64,000 nucleotides of DNA from Anaerolineae bacterium (GCA_019637615.1 JAHBVJ010000005.1:1-64000); one strand, 5' to 3'; positions 40,040 through 50,029 are shown, counted from the first letter of the stretch. Translations and numbers: made by a program. The notes: a model not told the origin generated them from the letters alone.

Positions 40040-43030
40040 ATGAGCGATGACAAGCTGCCAGCGCCTGCTAACGGCACATCCATCAAACACTATAGCGAAC
40101 TTCGCGAGAGTAGCTTCTTCACGTGGTTCAACCTCACCGAGATCGAAAAGAAGCCGAATCCCTATACACAGGGGCAGTGGGTGGTCGCCCTCAAGCCCGG
40201 AGGTCACACGGAGCACATCGACATTTTCGTGTTACTGGATGAGCAAGAGCACATCCACAACGGTACTCTCAACTTGCGCCGTGCGTGGATGACGATGGGG
40301 ACGGGACTCAATCCGCTGGCAATTGACATCAGTCAGAGCTTCATCGCGAGCATGATCCTGACGGATGAGGCGGCGGCAGCACAACCAGTCATCGACGCAA
40401 TCTGGGCGGCGCTTCGCTCCAACCCCGGTATGCCTATGCTGGTGCGCAGTAATCCAGACGAGCAACCTGTTCCGCCACCAACGCCCGCTGTCACCGACTT
40501 CATCGATACGTATCTGGGCAAGCGCAGACAAGCCGAGATTACCTTGCCGCGCTCCCTGCTCAGCGCGCACAGCGAGCCACCGGGCTTTTTCGGCAAGCCC
40601 GATCACGATCTGCGGTTCACGCTCACGGTCAGACTGCCCGACGATCCATCCCGTCATGCGCCGCGCCCTTCGCTGCCGACAGCGAAACTGTCTATCTTTG
40701 GGAGGCCGAGCACGCCAGCCCTGAACAGTAGCGACAAGCAGCCGTCTCGGCGCGCAGATCCGCCATCGCCCAACTTGAGTAAGTCTGCGCCGCCACCTCG
40801 GCTCGTGCCACCTCAGCCAGCCGATGAGCCTGCATCCTTCCACTACATCTCGCTTGGCTTACCCGGCTTCAGCAAATCGACAATCAAGTGGGATCGGCGC
40901 ACCAAACGTCTGATCTATACGCACATCGATGATCGTGACGGTGTCCCGCCGGAGGAGAAAGTCTTCCAACCGTCTGCGTACCAATGGCGCTCGTTCTGGA
41001 AGCTGATGGACTCGCTGCGGGCGTGGAAATGGCAGATGCTCTATCGCAAATTCGTCTTCGATGGTCATCATTGGAGTCTGGATATTGAACATGGCGACAA
41101 GCAGCTTTCTTCCAGCGGCGAAAACGACTATCCTCCCGGTTGGGAACTGTTCCGCAAAGCGATCAACGGCTTAGTCGGTGGTAGTCTCGGCGGCAGTTCA
41201 TACGCCTTGGCTGACCCTTTAGGTCTGGATGAAGATCTCTTCGAGGCTGCCAGCCTGAGCGCGACGGTACATGACGGGCCTGAGAGTGCGCTCCCTAACC
41301 TGATTCAAGCGCTTGATGGGTATCAGTGGAAATCAGCTGCCAGAGCATTGGCAAAGTTCAGACTAGAGGCACTGCCTGCCATGCCCTCCTTGCTACAGCA
41401 TGCCCACGAGGCACGCATGATTTTCGCTGACGATCCCATGAATGAGGTGCTCAGCGCCATCGCCAGCGGTGCGGAAAACGGCTCGGAACAGCGCGTGCGT
41501 GAGCTTGGTCTGCCTGTCCTATCCTCGCTCCTCGAGGTGCTCCTTGAGCGCACATTCAGCGCGTCGGTACGCCACGAACTCTTCCGTGTCGTCAACCATA
41601 TGGGACTGTCCGATGATGAATTCATGCCCGTACTCATGGCCTGTGTACAAGACGCTCATCAAGAAGGGCAGCGCCTGTGCCGCTCGGCCTATTACGCCTT
41701 TCGTGATCGCGACAGTCGCCCACCGGAGATGGTATCCATCCTGCTCACTGCCTTACAGCAGCGTGTCTACGAGCAGTATGGATTTGCCGAAGAACTCGTG
41801 GATATTCTCAAGCTGTACGGGGATGAACCGCTCCGCCAAGCTGTCGCTATCTTGTTACCCGCTATCAACCATGCGTCACATGACGTTCGCTATAAGGCTG
41901 CTGGCGGCCTTGGCATAGCGGGTGAACTAGCGGCGTCGGCGGTTCCCTTCCTGCTTGCGGCGTTTCAGGACACCAAGGATCGTCATCGTTGGATCTACGC
42001 CAGCACGTTGGGCAAGATCGGCGCGGAGGCCGAAGCAGCCGTGCCAGCGCTGGTGGAGGCGCTCACGGATAAAGGGGTGGCTTCAACAGATCATGTAGCA
42101 ACGGCGCTCGGTCAGATCGGGCGGCGTCCAGAGATCGTCATTCCTGCGCTGCTTGCCACGCTGACCACCAGCAGCCATCAGACCTGCGGGAAGATTGCGT
42201 CTGCTCTCGTAAAGTTCGGCGCGGCAAATCTGAGCGTCTTACCCGCCCTGATCGACATCGTTCAGACCTCACCAAGTAATGTACGTCAAGCCGCCATGAA
42301 GGTCATCGCCAGTTTAGGTGCCGACGCTCACGACAGCCTGCCCGCCTTGATTGAAGTGTTGGAGCATGATATCGACCGATGGACTCGCTGTGAAGCAGCC
42401 GAGACCATCGGTGCGGTTGGCGCTGCGGCACCGGAGGCTATCTTAGCCTTGAAACAAGCGTGCCACGATGACAGCCTTTTTGTGCGCGAACATGCCGCCA
42501 AAGCACTCAGTCTGGTAGACATGGCATCCGCGTTGCCCACGCTGATCGCCTTGGTACGACAATCGGAGGAGAAAATCGCCCGCGATGACACTATCTTTGC
42601 GCTCGGTCACTATGGCGCGCAGGCCGCTCCTGCCGTACCAGCCTTACTGGAAGCGCTCAAAGCGCAGGACAGTCATACCCGTCATCTCGCCGTCAATGCC
42701 TTGGGCAATATCGGTTTTGCCGCTCAGGAAGCGCTGACGGCGCTCATCGACTTCAACGATCCCGATGGCAGCATTATGATCGCGGCGGCGACAGCCGTGC
42801 GCAAGATCGATCCGCAGCGCACGTCCTATGCCATTGGCGTGTATGTACGGATGCTCCACAGCGCGGAGAGAGTAACCCGCGCCTACGCGCTTCACGCGCT
42901 TGAGGAGGTAGGGGCTGTCGCCCAATCTGCTCTTGACGAAGTTATCGCCGCCACACACGATGGGGAAGGCTATGTCCGCCGTGCTGCACTCGCCGCGTTA
43001 AAGGCGATACAGGCTGACTCGTCGGCCTGA
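40040..43030 (+). CDS. HEAT-repeat protein with unknown N-terminal domains
   Basis: 996 residues from the ATG at 40040, which has CGAGGGG upstream; the frame extends to a GTG at 39959 without a ribosome site. Residues 1-210 form an unrecognised domain, a Pro/Ser-rich linker covers ~215-275, and a second domain follows (SFHYISLGLPGFSKSTIKW ... WRSFWKLMDSLRAWKWQ ... DGHHWSLDIEHGDKQL). From about residue 430 to the end there are some fifteen HEAT/PBS-lyase-like helical pairs (for example AVPFLLAAFQDTKDRHRW and AAPAVPALLEALKAQDSHTR). These form a scaffold for protein binding. Cytoplasmic. It is directly downstream of ncRNA copy A. Confidence 0.82.
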   Translation: MSDDKLPAPANGTSIKHYSELRESSFFTWFNLTEIEKKPNPYTQGQWVVALKPGGHTEHIDIFVLLDEQEHIHNGTLNLRRAWMTMGTGLNPLAIDISQSFIASMILTDEAAAAQPVIDAIWAALRSNPGMPMLVRSNPDEQPVPPPTPAVTDFIDTYLGKRRQAEITLPRSLLSAHSEPPGFFGKPDHDLRFTLTVRLPDDPSRHAPRPSLPTAKLSIFGRPSTPALNSSDKQPSRRADPPSPNLSKSAPPPRLVPPQPADEPASFHYISLGLPGFSKSTIKWDRRTKRLIYTHIDDRDGVPPEEKVFQPSAYQWRSFWKLMDSLRAWKWQMLYRKFVFDGHHWSLDIEHGDKQLSSSGENDYPPGWELFRKAINGLVGGSLGGSSYALADPLGLDEDLFEAASLSATVHDGPESALPNLIQALDGYQWKSAARALAKFRLEALPAMPSLLQHAHEARMIFADDPMNEVLSAIASGAENGSEQRVRELGLPVLSSLLEVLLERTFSASVRHELFRVVNHMGLSDDEFMPVLMACVQDAHQEGQRLCRSAYYAFRDRDSRPPEMVSILLTALQQRVYEQYGFAEELVDILKLYGDEPLRQAVAILLPAINHASHDVRYKAAGGLGIAGELAASAVPFLLAAFQDTKDRHRWIYASTLGKIGAEAEAAVPALVEALTDKGVASTDHVATALGQIGRRPEIVIPALLATLTTSSHQTCGKIASALVKFGAANLSVLPALIDIVQTSPSNVRQAAMKVIASLGADAHDSLPALIEVLEHDIDRWTRCEAAETIGAVGAAAPEAILALKQACHDDSLFVREHAAKALSLVDMASALPTLIALVRQSEEKIARDDTIFALGHYGAQAAPAVPALLEALKAQDSHTRHLAVNALGNIGFAAQEALTALIDFNDPDGSIMIAAATAVRKIDPQRTSYAIGVYVRMLHSAERVTRAYALHALEEVGAVAQSALDEVIAATHDGEGYVRRAALAALKAIQADSSA

Positions 43031-43051
43031 AAGGATAAACAGGAAGTGCGC

Positions 43052-43666
43052 TTACCGTAGCATGGCAGCGATGGCGACATCGTTGGTCACATAATAGGCA
43101 CTTCCGGCGCAGGCTAGGCACAACACGCGCCCATCTTTGCGCACCTCACGCTCGTTGATGATCTCTTCGCCACATTCTTCACAGGTGACACGGTGTCCTG
43201 CGCGGCTGATCAGGTTAGTCAGATCAAGGTTCATCGTCACGGGTTCGATGGTGAACAGTTCGTCCTCATCGAGCTGTTGATACGCCTCGAAATAGGCGTG
43301 CCATTTGCTTTTGGCGTTGAGGCACAGGGCGAGGGCGCGTTCCCGACTATCGGCGCGGGGGGCAATACGCACAGCGGCGTTGGTTTTTGAATCTACCAAG
43401 GTGACGGCAGTCTTACCGTAATCCATCAGGTACATCGTGCGGTGTCCAAGTGTGCAGCCCGTCGCCACCGCCACGCCGTCGGCAAAGCAGCCGTTCAGCT
43501 CGACGAAGGCAATCATTCGTTTGTTCGCTTGTGGTACCTCGATATTTAGCTTGGCAGCCCCATATAGTCCCATCCGCACGCCCAGAATTTGACGCGGACA
43601 GATATGATCATGCAGGTGCAGTAGTGCTTCGGAATACGTGTCGAGATTGAAGGATGTGGTGTTCAC
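43052..43666 (-). CDS. FmdE-domain protein with C-terminal zinc ribbon
   Basis: 204 residues from GTG at 43666, which has GGAGAGG six bases upstream; an in-frame GTG at 43693 is less likely. The FmdE pattern is clear: HLHDHICPRQILGVRMGLYG, AFVELNGCFADGVAVATGCTLG, and YGKTAVTLVD. A zinc ribbon follows (CEECGEEI ... GRVLCLACAG). FmdE is named after formylmethanofuran dehydrogenase subunit E, but free-standing members occur widely and may handle molybdenum- or tungsten-linked chemistry or metals. A MobA gene 2 kb away fits loosely. Confidence 0.82.
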   Translation of the reverse strand: MNTTSFNLDTYSEALLHLHDHICPRQILGVRMGLYGAAKLNIEVPQANKRMIAFVELNGCFADGVAVATGCTLGHRTMYLMDYGKTAVTLVDSKTNAAVRIAPRADSRERALALCLNAKSKWHAYFEAYQQLDEDELFTIEPVTMNLDLTNLISRAGHRVTCEECGEEIINEREVRKDGRVLCLACAGSAYYVTNDVAIAAMLR

Positions 43667-43955
43667 AATGAGCCTCTCCGTTTCCCTATTCACTATAAAG
43701 GGTACGGGAAACCTCTCTCCGAGTTAATTACAAAGCACATCATTATCGATGCTTTTTGTCACAAGCTCCGTAGTTTGATACATGCGACAATGCACATATA
43801 CGGCAACAAGAGTAGTGAAGGTTGACCAATGACTGGATGGAGGCGAAGGAACGCGGCTCGCGGGCGTCAAGACAGCATCACCACGCTTGTTGAATGCTCG
43901 CCAAGCATCATTATAGCCGAGGTGGTGTCAGTTCTCGCGTCACCAAGCTGCGCGA
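43667..43955. other. intergenic region between FmdE-like and cytochrome genes
   Basis: A stem AGCACATC-ATTATC-GATGCT followed by TTTTT near 43734-43758 could end a + transcript, but no + gene precedes it closely. No promoter could be chosen with confidence. Confidence 0.35.
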
Positions 43956-45263
43956 ATGAGTGATGACCAAGCACGCGACCTAACGATGAATAACTCCCTG
44001 CTGCGTTCAATCCCTACCTTTGCCATGTTTATCCTGTTCGGCATTGTACTGCTCGGCCTCGGCGTGATGGCGCGTTCCCATTGGCTTGACCATCCTAACA
44101 TTATCCAGATCGTCCCGACCAACACAGGGCAGCCGGAACGTTGCCTCACCTGTCACGCGGGGATCGAGTCCATTGGTGCATCGCATCCGGTCGAGCAGTT
44201 CGGCTGTGTCTCCTGTCACGGTGGCGATGGGCTGGCCGTCGATGCAGAGGCCGCGCATACTGGTGTCGTGCGCAATCCCGGTGATCTGGCGGTAGCAGAC
44301 AAATACTGTGCGAGTTGTCATCCCGCCCAGACTGCCCTTGTGCCGCGCAGCATCATGGCGACTTACGCGGGAGCCATCGCGCTCGTTCGGCGGGCGTTTG
44401 GTCTGCAAACCGATGATCAGGCGCACGTCGCCATCACGGCTATCGACACCTTAGCCGCCTTCACCGTGCAAGACTCCGATCCCGCGCCGATCCAGAAATT
44501 CCAACAGAACTGCCTGACCTGCCATCTGCACGCCGAGCCGCTTCAGCAGACCTATTTCTATCGCAGTACAGGCTGTTCAAGCTGTCATGTGCTGTACGAC
44601 AGCGATGGACTGTACAAGGGCAACGATCCGACCATCCCTAAAGAGGAGCCGGGGCACGCCAGCGTCCACACCATCACCAGACAGATTCCATATACTCAGT
44701 GCAATCACTGCCATAATCGCGGCAACTACGATCTCAGGTCGATGGAATTTGTCGCACGTACCGACATGCCCGCTCCGCACACGTTGTCCGATGACGCCCG
44801 CCGCTTGCTCGAATACTATCAGCCGATCGGTCAGTTCACCCGCTGCGAGTACGAACTCGACTGCATCGACTGTCACACCAAGCTAGAAGTCATGGGCGAT
44901 GGCATCTTACATAGCAATAAAGTGGATGCGCAGTACACGCGCTGTTACACCTGTCACGGCACCAGCGACTCACTGCCCCCACAAGTCGATGTCGGCACGG
45001 CCTTTGCACTTGCGACGCCCACGACGCCACTCAAGCCGAATGCCAGCGCCGTGCTGATCACGGAAAGAGGCGAGGTGCTATCACATGTGCAGCAAGTCGA
45101 TGGACAGTGGCTTTTGACCAGCAAAGTCGATGGGAAAACCTATCCCGTCCCGATGGTCAAAGGTTCACAGTGTCAGCAAAAACCCGATGAGCAGAACAGC
45201 CGCTATTGTCACGAGTGCCACAGTGTAGATCGGGACGCGGTACTTGCTGGCAATTCACCCTGA
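43956..45263 (+). CDS. nine-heme c-type cytochrome, membrane-anchored
   Basis: 435 residues with an N-terminal helix FAMFILFGIVLLGLGVMA that anchors it to the membrane, facing outward. Nine C-x-x-C-H motifs: CLTCH, CVSCH, CASCH, CLTCH, CSSCH, CNHCH, CIDCH, CYTCH, CHECH (the first at residue 63, the last near the C-terminus). The spacing is like NapC/NrfH and octaheme-type electron carriers, but I cannot assign a substrate, and the ~90 residues before the last heme are heme-free. It could be an extracytoplasmic electron conduit or reductase. An alternative start is ATG at 43986. Confidence 0.88.
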   Translation: MSDDQARDLTMNNSLLRSIPTFAMFILFGIVLLGLGVMARSHWLDHPNIIQIVPTNTGQPERCLTCHAGIESIGASHPVEQFGCVSCHGGDGLAVDAEAAHTGVVRNPGDLAVADKYCASCHPAQTALVPRSIMATYAGAIALVRRAFGLQTDDQAHVAITAIDTLAAFTVQDSDPAPIQKFQQNCLTCHLHAEPLQQTYFYRSTGCSSCHVLYDSDGLYKGNDPTIPKEEPGHASVHTITRQIPYTQCNHCHNRGNYDLRSMEFVARTDMPAPHTLSDDARRLLEYYQPIGQFTRCEYELDCIDCHTKLEVMGDGILHSNKVDAQYTRCYTCHGTSDSLPPQVDVGTAFALATPTTPLKPNASAVLITERGEVLSHVQQVDGQWLLTSKVDGKTYPVPMVKGSQCQQKPDEQNSRYCHECHSVDRDAVLAGNSP

Positions 45264-45324
45264 TATGTCACCAATTGAAGTAATTTGCATCTAACCAGAT
45301 AGCATTAACACAGACGAGGGAATT

Positions 45325-45765
45325 ATGGGAAAAATCACAGTCAAATCGGAACAAGGCTACCGCACCGCCATCAACATCCGTCAACACACCGTCATTGCCG
45401 ATGAACTCATTCAAGACGGCGGCACGGATACCGGCCCGACGCCGATGGAAATCATGCTTGGGACGGCGGGCGCGTGCGTGGTCGTCACCACCAAAGCCTA
45501 TGCCCAGCGTAAAGGTTGGCCTCTGGAAAACGTGTCTGTCGAGCTGGATATGGAACGCTTTAAAGCCGAAGACTATCCGACGTACAGCGGCCCCGCCAAA
45601 TATGTCAATGAAATCCGCGAACATATCGTGTTTGAAGGCCCGCTCACCGATGAGCAACGCGAACGCCTCTATGCCATCGCCACCAAATGCCCCGTACATC
45701 TGACGCTCGAAAATCCGGTGTTTTTCGTCCATATGTCGGACGCCATCAACGCCGAGAGAGCGTAG
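45325..45765 (+). CDS. OsmC/Ohr-family protein
   Basis: 146 residues. The first reactive Cys is in GTAGACVVVTTKAYAQRKG and the second in ATKCPVHLTLENP, the two positions of the OsmC/YhfA branch. The family reduces organic hydroperoxides with thiol cofactors as cytoplasmic dimers. It follows the cytochrome gene by about 60 bp on the same strand and may share its transcript. Confidence 0.9.
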   Translation: MGKITVKSEQGYRTAINIRQHTVIADELIQDGGTDTGPTPMEIMLGTAGACVVVTTKAYAQRKGWPLENVSVELDMERFKAEDYPTYSGPAKYVNEIREHIVFEGPLTDEQRERLYAIATKCPVHLTLENPVFFVHMSDAINAERA

Positions 45766-45798
45766 CGTACTCCTGCCGACGCGAAGCCGTGTTCTCTA

Positions 45799-46458
45799 TC
45801 AGGTAGAATGCGGCTTCGTATTGAACCGCGCGATCTCGTCCGGCGTGTTGACGTTGACGAACGAGGTTAGATCGGGATCGAACGGGCGCAGTTCTTCGGC
45901 GTCCGGCGTGCGTAGCCGCAACGACGCCAACACATTCTGAATTTTCAGCACACCTGCTTGCAGTGCCGCATAAAACGGCTGCATACAGCTCTTTTCGTAC
46001 ACAGCGCACAACGCTTCTAGCTGCCCGTCAATGCGCGGTACGACGGCTTGCACATCCTGTGCAGCCTCGATCAGATGTGAGAGTAGGGCGGGCTTCAGAA
46101 AGGGCATATCGCACGCAACACATAGCGTATAGCGACCGGGGCTGTGCCACAGCGCCGAGTACAGGCCGTTCAAGGAACTGCGACCGGGCAACACATCACC
46201 GACAATCGGACGCCCGAACTGCTGATAAGCCTTCGCGTCGTTGGCGACGATGAACAGCGGAATTGCCGCGTCGGCTCCACGCACCGCGTCCAGCGCCCGC
46301 AGCGTATGCGTGATCATGTAGTCGCCGTTCAGCAGCGCAAAGCTCTTGTTATAACCCATCCGCGAGGACAACCCGCCCGCCAATACGGCAATCGCCAGCG
46401 GTGTCTGCGCAGCCGTGCCATCGTGATCTACAGATTGCTGCATCGTGTATCTTCTCAT
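45799..46458 (-). CDS. mobA: molybdenum cofactor guanylyltransferase
   Basis: 219 residues. The nucleotide-binding loop LAGGLSSRMGYNKSF (residues 26-40), LYSALWHSPGRYTLCVACDMPFL with the metal-binding D, and the late VNVNTPDEI are all characteristic of MobA. It joins GMP to molybdopterin to make the dinucleotide cofactor of DMSO-reductase-type enzymes. Converges with OsmC with 33 bp between stops. No other molybdopterin gene is in the window. The start could be the ATG at 46458 or 46443. Confidence 0.9.
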   Translation of the reverse strand: MRRYTMQQSVDHDGTAAQTPLAIAVLAGGLSSRMGYNKSFALLNGDYMITHTLRALDAVRGADAAIPLFIVANDAKAYQQFGRPIVGDVLPGRSSLNGLYSALWHSPGRYTLCVACDMPFLKPALLSHLIEAAQDVQAVVPRIDGQLEALCAVYEKSCMQPFYAALQAGVLKIQNVLASLRLRTPDAEELRPFDPDLTSFVNVNTPDEIARFNTKPHST

Positions 46459-46644
46459 ACTAATTCAGCCTCCAAGCTTACCGAAGTTCACACGCCAATT
46501 CACTAACTTGTGTTTGCTGATGACTCAAAGGTGGGACTATAGATCGGTTGCTATGGACACCTAGTTGAGCAGATCGCCCCACATCGGTAAACTGGTAGCC
46601 ACTATCTGAGATCGCGCATGGCACGCACATAAGGCATTGACCGC

Positions 46645-47958
46645 ATGACTAACCCAGCCTCCTCCGGCGGATCGCGCCACAGTTCAAGTCTGTCCGGCTT
46701 CTACAAGAAATCCCTGCCAGAGCGGATGGCACTCCTCGCGCAGTGGGCGGGGCTAGACACCAGCGACCAAGCCATTCTGCTCGGCATGACGGGACTTTCC
46801 GCCACGCAAGCCGACCAGATGATCGAGAATGTGATCGGCATTTACTCGCTGCCGATGGGCATCGCCACCAACTTCCTGATCAACAGCAAGGACTATCTGA
46901 TTCCGATGGTGGTCGAGGAGCCGAGCGTCGTCGCGGCGTGCAGCTTCGCCGCGAAGTTGGCGCGGGCGGGCGGCGGGTTCCTCGCAGGAGCCGACGCGCC
47001 GATCATGATCGGGCAGATCCAAGTGCTGGACGTGGACAACGTGTACTCGGCGGCGGGCAAAGTCTGGGACATCCGCGAACGCATCCTCACCGAAGCCAAC
47101 GACCCGACTTCCAGCATCGTCAAGCGTGGCGGCGGCGCACGTGACATCGAACTGCGCCCCTTCCTCAGCTCGTCGGCTGGCCCGATGCTGGTCGTGCATC
47201 TGCTGTATGACTGCCGCGACGCGATGGGCGCGAACGCGATCAACACGGCCTGCGAACGGATCGCCCCGCTGATCGCGGAAGCGACGGGCGGGCGAGTCAA
47301 TTTGCGCATCCTCAGCAACCTGACCGATCGGCGCAAAGCATGGGCAAGCTGTGTGATCCCCGCCAAGGAACTGAGCACCGAGACGTTGGACGGCGCGGAA
47401 GTCGTTGCCTCCATCGTGGAAGCGGGCGCATTCGCTGAGGCCGATCCTTACCGCGCGGCGACGCACAACAAAGGCGTGATGAACGGGATGGACGCGGTGT
47501 GCATCGCGACGGGCAACGACTGGCGCGCACTGGAAGCCGGTGCCCATGCCTACGCCGCCCGATCTGGTTCGTACACCAGCATGACGACGTGGAAAGCCGA
47601 CGGCGCGGGCAACCTGACCGGACGCATCGAGATCCCGCTGGCGGTGGGCACGGTGGGTGGCGCAACCCGCGTACACCCCAGCGCCAAAGTCGCCATGAAG
47701 ATCCTCGGCGTGAGCGGCGCACAAGAGTTAGCAGGCGTGCTGGCCTCGGTCGGTCTGGCGCAGAACTTCGCGGCGATCCGCGCGCTGGCGACGGAAGGCA
47801 TCCAACGCGGGCACATGAGCCTCCACGCGCGGCAGTTGGCACTGGCAGCGGGCGCGACGGGCGACCTCGTCATGCGCATCGTGGAGACCATGATCGCGGA
47901 GGGCAACATCCGCCTTGAACGGGCGAAAGCGCTACTCACGGAATTGGGCGGCAAGTAG
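46645..47958 (+). CDS. mvaA: class II hydroxymethylglutaryl-CoA reductase
   Basis: 437 residues. ENVIG (61-65) and the catalytic Glu motif MVVEEPSVVAA (88-98) identify HMG-CoA reductase of class II (Pseudomonas mevalonii type). The catalytic Lys is in AATHNKGVMNG, the Asp in GNDWRALEAG and the His in RGHMSLHAR, so all four key residues are present. It interconverts HMG-CoA and mevalonate; whether it serves isoprenoid synthesis or mevalonate breakdown cannot be told here, since no mevalonate kinase is adjacent. No classical ribosome site was seen. Confidence 0.93.
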   Translation: MTNPASSGGSRHSSSLSGFYKKSLPERMALLAQWAGLDTSDQAILLGMTGLSATQADQMIENVIGIYSLPMGIATNFLINSKDYLIPMVVEEPSVVAACSFAAKLARAGGGFLAGADAPIMIGQIQVLDVDNVYSAAGKVWDIRERILTEANDPTSSIVKRGGGARDIELRPFLSSSAGPMLVVHLLYDCRDAMGANAINTACERIAPLIAEATGGRVNLRILSNLTDRRKAWASCVIPAKELSTETLDGAEVVASIVEAGAFAEADPYRAATHNKGVMNGMDAVCIATGNDWRALEAGAHAYAARSGSYTSMTTWKADGAGNLTGRIEIPLAVGTVGGATRVHPSAKVAMKILGVSGAQELAGVLASVGLAQNFAAIRALATEGIQRGHMSLHARQLALAAGATGDLVMRIVETMIAEGNIRLERAKALLTELGGK

Positions 47959-48028
47959 ACCGCCCACACGCGGCGAGATGACGGGCAGACACTAGTGTTC
48001 CAACGAGCTAACGAGATAGGGTAGTCAG

Positions 48029-48070
48029 CCCTCACCCCCAACCCCTCTCCCGCAAGGCGAGGGGCGAGTA
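48029..48070 (+). repeat. CCCCTCTCC palindrome, diverged copy
   Basis: CCTCACCCCCAACCCCTCTCC, then GCAA and GGCGAGGGGCGAG. The arms pair as CCCCTC/GAGGGG. It lies between convergent genes, a usual site for this type of repeat, and may act as a terminator. Confidence 0.65.
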
Positions 48071-48098
48071 TCCAGACCATCAGAGTAAGGATGAAGCA

Positions 48099-49121
48099 TT
48101 AGTAGCCGCGTTTGCGATCCACGCGGTTGACGAGGTCTTTGTTCGCCAGATAGCGCTCAAGATTCTCGGTGAAGACCGCCACGGCTGACTCGTGGTAATG
48201 GTCGGTGTTGCCGCCGATGTGCGGGCTGATCAGCACATTGTCCAGCTTCCACAGCGGGCTAGTCGAAGGCAGGGGTTCCTGCGTGAAGACATCCAAGCCC
48301 GCGCCGCCGATCTGCCCCTTTTGCAGCACCTCGATCAGCGCGTCCTCATCGATGACCGCACCGCGCGCCATATTGATGATTACGGCGGTCTTTTTCATGG
48401 CGCTGAGGATGTCCTCGTTGACGAAGCCGCGCGTTTCGGACGTGAGCGGGATAAGCACGACGATAAAATCGCACAACGCTACCATCGATTTGGTGGCTTC
48501 CGGCGGGTAGAGGCGATCTACCAGCGTGCCGTCAGGATCGCCCGTGCCGGGTTCGGCGTACTCCCCTTCGGCGGCGGGCTGCTTGACATCGCGCTTGGTC
48601 GCCAGCACTTCCATGCCGAAGGCCTTGGCGACGCGCGCGATCTCGCGCCCGATGCTGCCATAGCCGAGGATACCGAGCGTGGAACGGCGCAGTTCCTTCG
48701 GGTTGAAGAGCGTGACGCGATCTTGAGGCCAATCCTGCTTCTGTTGGTGCTTGAGCATCAACGGGATTTTGCGGGCGAAGGCGAGGATCATGGCGAAGGT
48801 TAGTTCCGCCATCGTCGTCGCGTGCATTCCGCTGGTGGTGGTCAGGATGATGTCTTCCGCGTTCATGATCGGCTTGTCGATCAGGTTATCGACGCCCGCC
48901 GAGTGGCTCTGAATCCAGCGTAAGCGCGGCACGGCGTTGGGTTCGGGCACGATGCCGCCCGTGTACAGAATGTCGGTGGTCGCCCATGTTTCGGCTGGAA
49001 TATCCGAGGCGGTCTTGACGATTTTGCGGTTGAACTTCAGCCGTGGTGAAATTTGCTTCAGCTTATCCATGATGGCGTCGCTGAGATCAACCGTCACAAG
49101 AACGTTCAGCGTATCTTCCAC
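48099..49121 (-). CDS. D-isomer-specific 2-hydroxyacid dehydrogenase
   Basis: 340 residues. The NAD motif LGILGYGSIGREIARVAKAF lies around residue 150, the catalytic Arg in NMARGAVIDEDAL, the Glu in FTQEPLP and the His in LISPHIGGNTDHY. All are intact. Such enzymes reduce 2-oxo acids such as glyoxylate, hydroxypyruvate or phenylpyruvate; the insertion GEYAEPGTGDPDGTL (about residues 185-199) between the NAD half-motifs is longer than usual and gives no clue to the substrate. Start ATG with AGAGGGG upstream. Confidence 0.9.
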   Translation of the reverse strand: MEDTLNVLVTVDLSDAIMDKLKQISPRLKFNRKIVKTASDIPAETWATTDILYTGGIVPEPNAVPRLRWIQSHSAGVDNLIDKPIMNAEDIILTTTSGMHATTMAELTFAMILAFARKIPLMLKHQQKQDWPQDRVTLFNPKELRRSTLGILGYGSIGREIARVAKAFGMEVLATKRDVKQPAAEGEYAEPGTGDPDGTLVDRLYPPEATKSMVALCDFIVVLIPLTSETRGFVNEDILSAMKKTAVIINMARGAVIDEDALIEVLQKGQIGGAGLDVFTQEPLPSTSPLWKLDNVLISPHIGGNTDHYHESAVAVFTENLERYLANKDLVNRVDRKRGY

Positions 49122-49177
49122 TGTTTACCCCTCTGTTTGCTATACTAAGCAGGCATTTATCGTGAGGATTATAACCC

Positions 49178-50029
49178 TTGACTGACGCTCCGGAACTGTC
49201 TATCGTCATCGTCAGCTACAACACGCGCCAATTGCTGATGGAGTGCTTGGAGTCGATTTACGCGCACGCCAGCGTGCCGCTGCAAGTGATCGTGGTGGAT
49301 AACTGCTCCTCGGATGGCACACAGACGGCGGTGCAAACTGCGTTCCCACAGGTGAAGCTGCTGGCGAACACCCACAACGCGTACTTCTCCGGCGGGAACA
49401 ATCAGGGCATCATGGCGGCTTGTGGGCGGTACGTGATGGTGATGAACCCCGATATGCTCGTGCGCGGCGATACGTTCCGGCAACTGGTCGAGCAGATGGA
49501 CGCTGACCCGACGATTGGCGCGGCGACCACCGTGATGTACTTCCCCGATGGGCGCTTGCAGCGCAATGGCTCGTACTTCAGCACGTATCCGTATCTGCTG
49601 TTCAACTACACGCTGATCGGTAAGCTGCTGCCCGCCCGCAAACGTGCCTTCAACGATTGGTTGTGGATACGGGAGTGGGATCGCACCACCGCCCGCGACA
49701 TCGATGTGCTGCCCGGTTCGTGCATCATCGCCAAGCGCGAGACATGGCAGCGAGTCGGCGGCTTCGATCCGTATATGCCGATGTACTTCAGCGATGAGTA
49801 CTTCTCGCTGTGCGTACAACAGGGCAGCGGGCGGACGCGTTACCTATGCAGCGACGGCCTCGTGCATTACGAGGGGCAGAGTGCCAAGCAGGTTAGCGCG
49901 TGGGCACTGAGCCGCTACCTGAACGACCTGCTGGTGTACACACGGCGGCGGTGGGGCTGGTGGGCGATGTCGGTGCTTGCCGTGCTGCTGATCCCCACAT
50001 GGATCGTGCAACGTATCAAAGCGCGGTAA
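49178..50029 (+). CDS. family 2 glycosyltransferase
   Basis: 283 residues from TTG at 49178, preceded by GTGAGGA. The GT-A fold opens with LSIVIVSYNTRQLLMECLES, the nucleotide-sugar site reads VVDNCSSDGT, and the metal-binding region VMNPDMLVRGD is followed by VLPGSCIIAKRETWQRVGG and MYFSDEYFSLCVQ. It resembles rhamnosyltransferases of cell-surface polysaccharide synthesis. The C-terminus contains a possible membrane-binding helix (WWAMSVLAVLLIPTWIV). Confidence 0.9.
   Translation: MTDAPELSIVIVSYNTRQLLMECLESIYAHASVPLQVIVVDNCSSDGTQTAVQTAFPQVKLLANTHNAYFSGGNNQGIMAACGRYVMVMNPDMLVRGDTFRQLVEQMDADPTIGAATTVMYFPDGRLQRNGSYFSTYPYLLFNYTLIGKLLPARKRAFNDWLWIREWDRTTARDIDVLPGSCIIAKRETWQRVGGFDPYMPMYFSDEYFSLCVQQGSGRTRYLCSDGLVHYEGQSAKQVSAWALSRYLNDLLVYTRRRWGWWAMSVLAVLLIPTWIVQRIKAR

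Noticed and set aside
43734..43758. Hairpin followed by TTTTT as a terminator
   Set aside because: The stem is interrupted and no + strand gene ends upstream within a kilobase except the HEAT gene, which is separated by a minus-strand gene.
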